Source of the DNA: Macrophomina tecta
Lineage: Eukaryota; Ascomycota; Dothideomycetes; Botryosphaeriales; Botryosphaeriaceae
Length of the DNA: 64,000 nt
Assembly (NCBI GenBank): GCA_024180945.1
Contig: JAKSGN010000005.1
Span: 2,728,001-2,792,000 of the forward strand
Direction of reading: 5' to 3'
Part shown: one piece after another, positions 36,801-45,315 of the stretch
How positions within the stretch are numbered: position 1 is the first letter of the stretch
Layout of the letters: each line of letters starts with the position of its first letter
Made by a program: the position numbers and the translations under genes
Notes under the pieces: model-generated
What the model was told of the DNA's origin: nothing
Database searches by the model: none
What the model saw: only the letters and a program-made list of their open reading frames with translations

Positions 36801-39130
36801 TAGATAAGCGATAAATTACTTACTCTTACTAAATAGTCTTTTCTAATGCTTCGTATCGAGTTAAACCTATAGTATTAGAAGATTTAAGAAGTATACGCTT
36901 AAAACTTCTTTACGTAAAAACTTTTAGCACTTAAGAATAACCCGCGTATTACTTAAGATAGAGAAAAAACACTTCTCTTTAAAGAATTAATTTATATTCC
37001 GATAAGACTACAAGAAGTACTCGTTAAAGATATATACGTAGTACCTACGTATAGATATTAGGATATCGATAGAATAACTAAGAGAATTACGCAAAACTTC
37101 TACTTTCTAGAATTACGAAAAATAGTCTAGCGTATAGTTTTATAATATAATCTTTATATTCGAAGTAAAGCTACGATATACGCTCCGTACGAATAACTAT
37201 AATCCCTAGAAGTACTAGAATGACTATAGTAATAGATTATACTAGACTTTATTACGAAGCTACTAGAGTCTAGAAATTTACTTATAAAAGTTAAATTTAA
37301 CTTAATTCTAGTCTTTATTAATAGACTTATAAAGTACGTATACTTTCTACCCTATCTAGAAGTATTAAATATAGAATAGCTAGCCTATATATTTCTTTAA
37401 TATATCTTCGCGGATTATAAAATACTGGAAGTATTAGTTTCGAATAGAGATAAGCTAATAAGATCTAAATTTTAGTAAACGCTTATACGCTAGCTTAAAA
37501 TAAAGAATAAACTCTCTATAATAGTATACGCGTAAACTGACGGCTAGATAGAATGGATAAACTAGACTCTTAAATAGTATCTTCGCTATTATATTAACTA
37601 CCTATAGGATAACTAGGCTATATAGCTATCTATAGTATAGTTCGCCTATAATAGCGCTAAATAAGAGTTAACTAACGTATTTCTATTCTTTACTAACTAT
37701 AGGTTTAAACTAGACGCGTATAGAGAGGCTATTCTAAGTAGAAAATTAGCCTAAAAAGACGTTCTTAAGGCCGAGCAGCTAAGAGAATTATATAAAGCTA
37801 TTAGTCTTAACCTTAAATACGTACGAATTATAATATCTAAATACTATAATAGATAGTACTAGGCGGCACTAAACCTTAAAAGAAGAAATAAAGTATACCT
37901 CCTTATAAAAAATATTAAATTAAAGCGACCGAGCGATAAATTAGATTTTAAGAAAATCGGCCTATTCGAAATTATAGAAAAACTTAAAGAAGTTACGTAT
38001 TAACTTAAATTACTTAATATATAGATAAATTCTATCTTTTACGTAGTAATACTCGAGCTAATACTAGAAAACGCCACTATTCTAAAAACTTAGAAAGAGA
38101 TTATACTAGAAAACCCTAACGCCGAAGAAGACTAGTATCTAGTCGAAAAAATTCTAGACTATAAGCGGTTCGGTCGTTAGCTTAAATATCTCGTTAAATA
38201 GGAAGGATACGGGAACGAAAATAACTAATAGATACTTAAGAACGATATATACCTAGACCTTATTATAGAATTCTATTATTAAAATCCTAACCTTCTACGG
38301 AGACGAGGTCGTCCCCAAATAAGAATAACGGAAAACCCTTAAAAACTATCGAATTTATCGTAAATAGGAATAAATAGGTAGAATTTATAGGCTTAGAAGA
38401 ACGAGATAATCGTATCTTAACCCTAGATTTACTAGCCGACTTAGCCGTCTATGGCATAGTAGAATCCACCGACTCGTAACGTAGCCATTTTAATAAAAAG
38501 CCCTTAGAATTTTTAGGGTTAGAAGAGCCCCCGGAAGAACCCTTCGCCTTAGAGCGTTCTAGCTTTTTAAGGGAGTTAAACCCTATATAAATTATTTAAG
38601 AACGACGCTTCTTTAGAAAGCGCTACTATTTACGTAACTACTCTAACTTAGTAGCCGCCGTTTATAAGATAGTAAAGATTATACTCTTCTCGGCCTCTAA
38701 ACGTACTTATTCCCGGTTAAGCTTATCTACTAGAGAAGGTTAGTAAAAAATAGAAAATAACTAGCGAGAAATCTATAACCCGAGTTACTCGTCTTAGCGA
38801 TATCGTACTTCTTCCGGCGAGCCTTAAGGCAAGCCGCGTAGACCTTAGAATTATCCGGTAACGCTACGCACTTAGACTCGTGCTTTAAATAGTTAGTATA
38901 GGGAACCATCTCTATTCTATTTAGAAGAATATCGCGAAGTTATCGTTTACGAGAAAGGGTAGAACGATATTACTTAGTTAAATAAGAAATAACCTCGGAA
39001 TCGTTAGAATAGAAATGCTTTAAAGTTATAATAAAAACTTATAGGTAGAGAAAGAAAGGTAAGAGGTCCGTAAAAGAATATATATAGACGAAAGAATCTT
39101 TAGGCCGAAGATTTCTAAAGGGGGGGATAG

Positions 39131-39566
39131 TATTACGACATAGCCTTTACGGGAATATAGAAAGAAAGGTAGGGGAGCCTTAAAAGAGACCCCGCCTAGA
39201 AAGATCGTATTACGTGGGCTAGCACGTGATCTTTTTTCTATAGACCTATATGTCGCCCTTAAGAGCCTAGGCTATATAGAGCAATAGTCGCCTAGTATAG
39301 CCACGGCGACATCTAGTAATACTAGATTATAGACACTTTCCTATCTATATATAAACTATACTCCTTAGATAGCTTTGACCTTCGTGGTTAACTTTAATAG
39401 CAATTTAGTATATTGTTAGTAACACGGCCTTCGCACGCAGTGCTTAGTCTTATTACGTGTTCGACTTGCTCTTACCCTCTTCTTGTACCTACTTAAGGAA
39501 ATCCTTTGATAGGTTTTCTCCCTCTTTGGTGTTTGGATCCTTAGAGGCAGAGGCCCGCTCGTTACA
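39131..39566 (+). repeat. Element 1 right LTR and target duplication
   Basis: 436 bp, followed by GCCAG at 39567-39571. The inner ~250 bp is RIP-mutated; the outer ~180 bp is GC-richer and keeps CA/TG dinucleotides. Confidence 0.92.
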
Positions 39567-39719
39567 GCCAGTAGGCTTTGTAATCCGCTGTTACTTTGTC
39601 TGTTCCAGGCGCGATACAGGATGTGTGATTCATACAAGTCGTGTACGCTAGAACGTCCCAGTGGTCTCTAGAGTGGGCGAAGTAAAACTGGATGGTATCG
39701 CTTGTACCTGCTCCCGTTG
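39567..39719 (-). pseudogene. Exon of the gene split by the Gypsy nest
   Basis: An open minus-strand frame encodes TGAGTSDTIQFYFAHSRDHW and continues through MNHTSC and DKVTADYKAYW to the insertion point. A probable intron (39720-39766, donor GTATGT, acceptor TTTCAG) lies just upstream in transcript direction, but no in-frame 5' exon was found, so the start is missing or decayed. The 3' end is at 22607-22682. Family not recognised. Confidence 0.6.
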
Positions 39720-40167
39720 CTGAAAATGAATATTCTTTGCACAATAAGAGATTGAAGTTTACATACCAGATTAATTTCACGACTTCATTCTTTTTCCTTC
39801 CTCCAGTAGTGAGCCGTTCAAAAGAGGGCAAATATCATCCCGAAAGCACCGCTTTTCTGTATGCTCAGGTTCCAATTTCACAACAGTCCCTCAACGTAAA
39901 TTATGTGGCTTCTGAAGAAAATTTTCAGCTGTGCATCTCTTTCTCCATTCATATACCGTAGCTTGGGACAGCCATTTGTTCATCGAAGTAATAGGCAGCC
40001 CTAGAGCTCTTGGAAATAAATTTTTAGTGGTCAAGAGTATCCAATAAAGTCTAATAGTAGTGCTTATGGAGCAAATGACGAATGAAATGGCTCGCCACAC
40101 TTCTCTTCCCTTCCATGCGTCAGCCACCGCGTCATGAGATCCGCATCACGCAATAACATGAGGAGCC
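39720..40167. other. Region between the split gene and HET gene 1
   Basis: No gene is supported. A 24-codon open frame starting at an ATG near 40066 precedes HET gene 1 but has no good splice donor to join it. Confidence 0.35.
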
Positions 40168-41973
40168 TTGAAGTTCAACTATGCTCCTTTGGTGGACCCA
40201 ACAGGGACAGTGCGGGTATTAGTGGTTGAGCCAGGCACGTGGGACGAACCGATTATCTGCAGCCTCAGACATGTGGATCTCCAAGACGAGCCTCACTACG
40301 AAGCCATTTCGTATTGTTGGGGCGGCTCAGTCAAGAGCCAGGCGGTAATTTTGCATGGAAGCCCATTGGCGGTCACCAAAAACGCCCACGGTGCTCTGCG
40401 CAACTTTCGACGCGAATACGGCCAGTCACAGCGCAATCTCTGGATTGACTCAATTTGCATCGATCAGGGCAACGAGGCCGAGAAAGCGCACCAAGTTGCG
40501 ATCATGGGTGACATCTACCGGAAGAGCGCTCACACGCTTGTCTGGCTTGGTGAAGATGATGGCACCATCGCCGATGCCGTCAAAACATTGCGGAGCCTTG
40601 TCCGAGAGATGGAAGAACAAACCCAGGGGTTTGAATGGAGCAGAATGGACGCCATGAATGTAGACATCATTGGTGCCGGAGCTTCGGGCTCACATCAGTG
40701 GCCATATCCAGCCTGTGTCGGTGAAGTGGTGAACCTTTACGAACGTCCGTGGTTTTCTCGCCTCTGGGTGGTTCAAGAAGTCATTCTGTCGCCCGTCAGC
40801 ACGTTCGTGAGTGGGGAAAACGAGGTCGACTGGCCAGAAGTGGGTAAAGCGGCTACCTGGCTTTTGTACAAGGCCGGAGGAAATGGCAAGTTTGATGTAC
40901 CTCCTGAAAGGCGAGCTGGTTTGTGGAACGCGTCTGGAATGTGGAAGAAGTTTGATGTTGAGCACGGCATGAACGCAAAGAATCCCGCACCACAGCTTGA
41001 ACGGCTCTCCTTGTGTGAGCTTGTCTGGAACACTTTGAGGTTCAATGTTTCCGAGCCAAAAGACAGAATATTTGCTGTCCTCGGATTGACAAAATGGTCC
41101 GCTACGAACATGGCTCTTCCAGAAGCTGTGAGACCCGATTACTCCAAGAATCTGTATTCTGTCTACCGCGACGCGATCAAAGTCGACATCGCTGAGAGAA
41201 AAGAGCTTGGAATCCTTGAGGGAGGTATTGTTGACCAGCAGAGCATCTTTTCCTGCGAAAAAATTCAGACTCCGACTTGGGTGCATCGGTGGGATAAGAT
41301 GGAGACTGAAGAAGATCCGGACCAGCTGGCTTGGTGGTTGTTCAAAGCCAGTGGCGAAAAGACAGAAATAAGTGCCAGCTGGTTTCAGATTCCTCAATCG
41401 TTACTTGTGAGGGGAGCCAAGGTTGACCATATCCGAATGGTGTCAGATACGATACGTAGGTCGGATTTTCAAAGCGTTGAGAAACAGCGGGATCTGTTGT
41501 CTTCGCTGTGGCTATACGTGAAACAGGGCTCGAAAGATTGTGAAAGTGAATCGGTGTTCACTTTCAGTCTTATTCTAGTAGGGGGAAGCGTCAACAGGCG
41601 TCGCGCTGAAAAATACCCGAATCACAGCAGAAATTTTGCTGCATATCTCGATTGGCTTGGTCTTTGCCCTTGGATCGGGACCATCCATCATCCTGTCAAG
41701 CTGGATGCCTCCGGAGATCCCAAAGAATTTGAGGATGCTATGGTATACGCACTGCGAAATCGTCGTCTTTTTGTGACACGAGAGGGATACATCGGAATCG
41801 GATCGCAGCTGGTTCAGGAGAATGACCTCGTATGCGTCCTCCAGGGAGCAAATATGCCGTACATTCTGCGGCCCAATGAGCCTTATCATCATTTCCTTTG
41901 GACCTGCTACGTACCGGGTATCATGGACGGTGAGACGGATGCATTCCGGAAGATGTTGTTTGACATTCGCTAG
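40168..41973 (+). CDS. HET-domain protein 1 (heterokaryon incompatibility), no ATG found
   Basis: Intronless frame of 601 codons. HET motifs are clear: YEAISYCWG at residues 44-52, LWIDSICIDQ at about 91-100, and RPWFSRLWVVQEV near 190-202. HET proteins trigger cell death when genetically different hyphae fuse; the trigger partner is unknown. The N-terminus FNYAPLVDPTGTVRVL fits a normal family start. However, the first codon is TTG (40168-40170), an in-frame TGA lies at 40159-40161, and the next in-frame ATG is beyond the first HET motifs. Either ATG mutated to TTG, translation starts at TTG, or a short upstream exon exists. The rest is intact. Confidence 0.85.
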   Translation: MKFNYAPLVDPTGTVRVLVVEPGTWDEPIICSLRHVDLQDEPHYEAISYCWGGSVKSQAVILHGSPLAVTKNAHGALRNFRREYGQSQRNLWIDSICIDQGNEAEKAHQVAIMGDIYRKSAHTLVWLGEDDGTIADAVKTLRSLVREMEEQTQGFEWSRMDAMNVDIIGAGASGSHQWPYPACVGEVVNLYERPWFSRLWVVQEVILSPVSTFVSGENEVDWPEVGKAATWLLYKAGGNGKFDVPPERRAGLWNASGMWKKFDVEHGMNAKNPAPQLERLSLCELVWNTLRFNVSEPKDRIFAVLGLTKWSATNMALPEAVRPDYSKNLYSVYRDAIKVDIAERKELGILEGGIVDQQSIFSCEKIQTPTWVHRWDKMETEEDPDQLAWWLFKASGEKTEISASWFQIPQSLLVRGAKVDHIRMVSDTIRRSDFQSVEKQRDLLSSLWLYVKQGSKDCESESVFTFSLILVGGSVNRRRAEKYPNHSRNFAAYLDWLGLCPWIGTIHHPVKLDASGDPKEFEDAMVYALRNRRLFVTREGYIGIGSQLVQENDLVCVLQGANMPYILRPNEPYHHFLWTCYVPGIMDGETDAFRKMLFDIR

Positions 41974-42092
41974 AGGTAGCATATTCTTGTTTTCGCCATA
42001 ATACAGACTGCATTTATTAACTTATGGAACCTGGATGTTGTAGCAGCAAGAGAATGCGATCCGTAGTTTCCCGGCTGATTGTTGGTAAAGTG

Positions 42093-42463
42093 ACATTTTC
42101 GGCGGGACTGAGGTTGTCGTCGAGATCAAAACCGAAATTCAGTGGGATTTTGAGCCTGCTGAGCCCCTTCTCCCTTGAGATACCTGTTCAGGGCGCGTGC
42201 CGATTAGCAATTTTGGTAACACTTTCGGTAGGGACGTCCGCAGTAGGTGGGATTCGGAAGGCTACTGCACCCGGGCCGAGTGGATCACTCAATCAAACGC
42301 TGTTGCAGCCAATCAGAGCACTCCTCGCACCGACTACCACATCTTTTTCACTATCCCAAATAGGAAGAGGTTGCGAACTCTGTGCAGAACATTGGAACAG
42401 CAACGAGAGCCCGGGATCTATTTTCTAGGAAAGCCGATCTTGGCGGCAGGCGAGAGATTATAA
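42093..42463 (+). pseudogene. Unrecognised coding remnant with an internal stop
   Basis: One frame runs from about 42093 to TAA at 42461-42463, broken by a single TGA at 42176-42178. It has protein-like composition: DIFGGTEVVVEIKTEIQWDF before the stop, and SNFGNTFGRDVRSRWDSEG and DYHIFFTIPNRKRL after it. No start was found. Family not recognised; it may be the 3' end of a lost gene. Confidence 0.35.
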
Positions 42464-42602
42464 AAGCCTCCGGGGTTGAGAGATGGAGACGGCCGCACCC
42501 AAGAATTGAGATCAAGACAACACTCGCGATTCCCCAGGTACTCAACCCTCACGGAGTCCCGACAAAGCCAAACTCATCTAACGTTGGGTGCAGAAGTCAG
42601 CC

Positions 42603-43664
42603 ATGAAGTACCGTGGAGTCGTCTACGATGTCGGCCTAAAGTTCGGAGACGAAGGCTTTTCGGTTGAGCCGTTCGACCCCCGTCTGGTCGAGCACGATAT
42701 GCACGTTATAAGCAAAGAACTGCATGCCAATGCTGTGAGAATTGAGGGAGAGGAAATCTCTCGGCTTGCAACTGCTGCACGCGCTGCTCATGCAGTGGGA
42801 TTGACGGTGTTCTTCAACCCATGGAAAATGAACGCGGGCGTCGACGAGACCCGTGTTTATCTCGACGAGGCCGCCCAGGTAGCCGAACAGCTAAAGAACG
42901 AAGTTGTGGACGTTGTGTTTGTTGTTGGCTGCGAACAAACAATCTTCGGCAAAGGCGTCTTTCCCGGCGATTCCTTCAACGAGCGTGTGATGTGGCTTGC
43001 TACCCATCTCTCTGGTGGCGGCCATGTATCGGACGACATTCCCGTGCCCTTACGCGAGAAGTCCATAAGACTAAACGAAGTGTTGCGGTCTTTCGCTGAG
43101 GTTGTCCGCGCTAAGTTTAGTGGGCCGCTCACATATTCAAGTGGAACATGGGAGGCTGTCGATTGGGACATTTTCGACATCGTTGGTATCGACTACTATC
43201 GACGAGGGGAGCCGAAGGAAAAGTACGTCGCGGGCCTCGAGCGTCACAGATGCGGCAAGCCTCTCGTCGTAATGGAAGTTGGTAGCTGCACCTATGAAGG
43301 AGCAGCCGACCGTGGCGACGGCGGTTTCATGGTTCTCCAAGGCACCAATCCTGACGGCAGCGGCATCTTCCAAGACGGCGTCGTCCCGACCCGGAGCGAG
43401 CGGGAGCAGGCCGATTACCTTGGTACGCAGCTCGAGCTCCTCGCCAACGCGGGCGTTCACGCCGTCTTCGTCTACGTCTTCTCATTCCCGTGCATGCCGA
43501 CGGGTGAGGGGGCAAAGGATTTAGACATGGCGTGCTTTTCATTGGTCAAGACTTTCCGTGACCAAGATCCGAGGTCGAAGAATATGCCTCCCTGGGCGCC
43601 TAAAGAGTCATTTCACCGTGTCGCCGACTTTTTTCGGGCTCATGCCGCAGCTACAGCACCCTAG
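42603..43664 (+). CDS. TIM-barrel glycoside hydrolase-like protein
   Basis: Intronless 353-residue cytosolic protein. The ATG at 42603 (context GCCATGAAG) is chosen over upstream non-ATG codons. The pattern of alternating strands and helices, starting MKYRGVVYDVG, with HANAVRIEGEE, GLTVFFNPW, VVFVVGCEQTIFGKG, FDIVGIDYYRRG and KPLVVMEVGSCTYEGA, is that of a clan GH-A (beta/alpha)8 barrel. Candidate acid/base Glu is in GCEQTIF and candidate nucleophile Glu in VVMEVGS, on the strands expected for the clan. It resembles poorly characterised bacterial barrel proteins as I recall them, so transfer is possible but untested. Substrate unknown. Confidence 0.7.
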   Translation: MKYRGVVYDVGLKFGDEGFSVEPFDPRLVEHDMHVISKELHANAVRIEGEEISRLATAARAAHAVGLTVFFNPWKMNAGVDETRVYLDEAAQVAEQLKNEVVDVVFVVGCEQTIFGKGVFPGDSFNERVMWLATHLSGGGHVSDDIPVPLREKSIRLNEVLRSFAEVVRAKFSGPLTYSSGTWEAVDWDIFDIVGIDYYRRGEPKEKYVAGLERHRCGKPLVVMEVGSCTYEGAADRGDGGFMVLQGTNPDGSGIFQDGVVPTRSEREQADYLGTQLELLANAGVHAVFVYVFSFPCMPTGEGAKDLDMACFSLVKTFRDQDPRSKNMPPWAPKESFHRVADFFRAHAAATAP

Positions 43665-43881
43665 CTTGGATTGGCGCTGGGAATGCTCGGTTGGAACGGG
43701 GTGTGAGACGAGGAACGACTAGGCACATGGACGTCGATAGCTTTGCTTTTGACGACCTATGCCGAATGAATTTTTTGAACTCTCAGGTCTGCTCTGCAAT
43801 CGCAATGCCACAAATCTGTGTACGGCCACTTCTCTGTTTAGTGTCGCAATGATTGTCAAAGAAACGGACCGATGAAGTGAG

Positions 43882-44760
43882 CTATTTAACGCCATCCAAG
43901 CCACTGTAGAGCGACCAGCGATGCTCTTCGCTCGGATCGTTGAACCTCACTTTCAGGCCCATCTCTCGAATATTGCTCATATCGGCCTCCTCAATGTCAA
44001 AGTCCGACTCGAAACCTGCTCCCATCCAAACGCCATCTGCACAAGAGTGTTTTTTATACTTTTCTACCAACTCTTTTAGTATAGGATGATCGATGATTCG
44101 GTCCCCGTGGGACTGCGTCTTGCTCCATGAGACCCCCCTGTGGAACGAATTCAGGTTGCCGAACGGACTGAACTGCATGACGTTGATTCCCTCCGACCTG
44201 AGCCCGGGGTTGAAATCCTTCTGCTGGAGGTACGGATGCACTTCGATCTGGTGAATAGCCTTTGCCTATACAAATAGTAAGCAAACGTTAAATCGACACT
44301 TTGGCGAGATACCAGCAACTCACCACACTCACTCTCGGAGTAAAGTCTCTATCTCGCCCTTGCTGAAGTTTGACACTCCAATCGCCTTCACCTTCCCCCT
44401 GCCCAACAGCTTCCCCATCGCCTTCCAAGTATCCACGTATATGGTCTCGCCCATCACCAGCTTCCACGTTTCCTTGTCCCTCGGGAACCGGTCCTCTCTC
44501 CGCGTAAAAGTGCGTGGATAGTGTATCAAGTATAAATTCACATACGGCGTATCCAGATCCCGTAGCGAGGCATTGAGGCACGCCTCTGGGTCATCCGGGT
44601 GGTGCGAGTTGCACCAAATCTTCGTGGTCAGGAAAATCTCCTCTCGGAGGATGCCGCTGCGTTTGATGTTCGGGTCAACATTGATCTCCTTGCCGTACTT
44701 TATCATTGTCAATTTCGCCTCGGAAGTGATTTCTTGTGCAGCTTTCTTGTCGGCCGTAGA
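43882..44760 (-). pseudogene. Aldo/keto reductase remnant
   Basis: Minus-strand pieces of the NADPH-dependent aldo/keto reductase family. The 5' piece (44341-44712) has SGILREEIFLTTKIW, YVNLYLIHYPR and GKVKAIGVSNFSKGEIETLL. The 3' piece (43882-44273) has AIHQIEVHPYLQQ, INVMQFSPFGNLNSF and LKVRFNDPSEEHRW. An intron probably lies between them (44274-44340 region), but phases do not fit cleanly. The N-terminal barrel start with the catalytic Asp and Tyr is not legible upstream of 44712. The segment after EKYKKHS lacks the Trp-Gly and SVIPKS cofactor-binding part, which looks deleted. The gene is a relic. Confidence 0.7.
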
Positions 44761-45315
44761 GGTCCTTCAATGCGTCTCCAGGGCAGAAAATGTCGGGCGA
44801 AGAATTTTGCGGAGCAGTGGCGTGCATTGGTTATCGACATTGAGAAGGAACTTTGCGCTTGTTGGCAGTATTGTGGCAACCGATTCGAGCCAGTTGTGCC
44901 GATTTTGCAATTAGAGTAGCTCCATTGGAGTTGGAGACTTCTGAACTACTTCATAGCCATTTACCACATTCCATGCCCCGTCAGCGTCCTTGTGAGATGG
45001 GCTCGTATTGAGCGTAAGCTGGGTTGCAGCGCACGGGTGAATTCTCTGTTGCGGCCGGACGGATCATCAAGTCCCTCGGAACGCATACCCCGCTCGGTTT
45101 GAGAACTCAGGCTGTACACTTTCATCAATTCGAGGACAGGACATCAGCACGATTGTTCAATTCCGAGGTCAGAGGGAAACGTGGAGAGCAGGCATGGCTA
45201 CTTGGGAGTCCGAGCTTCCAGGGCAAGGAGTTTCGGAACGCAGTTGGAGAATATTGCGCTGTTCTCTGCTATCTGAAAGGTAAGTCGTTTGTTTCAATCG
45301 TCAGATAAAAAGACG
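44761..45315. other. Intergenic region between AKR remnant and HET gene 2
   Basis: No gene is supported. Open frames here lack motifs. Confidence 0.35.

Larger units (their letters stand above)
22683..39566 (+). mobile_element. Ty3/Gypsy chromovirus-like retrotransposon, element 1, RIP-mutated and hosting nested insertions
   Basis: 436-bp LTRs (22683-23118 and 39131-39566), starting TGTTACGGCA and ending GTTACA in the least mutated copies, are flanked by the 5-bp duplication GCCAG (22678-22682 and 39567-39571). The own interior is 23119-24836 plus 33886-39130; the rest is element 2. Legible remains are a gag zinc-knuckle relic with Tyr in place of Cys near 24170, reverse transcriptase (LRDGYYLV near 35770, YLNDILIF near 35955), RNase H ETNTLEF near 36400, integrase LDFITKL near 37240 and a chromodomain-like GRSLKYLVK-type relic near 38180. 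Reverse transcriptase before integrase fits Gypsy. No intact frame remains. Confidence 0.92.

Noticed and set aside
39562..39831. 89-codon minus-strand frame as a complete gene
   Set aside because: Its stop and last codons belong to the LTR of element 1, and its first part reads through a probable intron; only 39567-39719 is kept as an exon.
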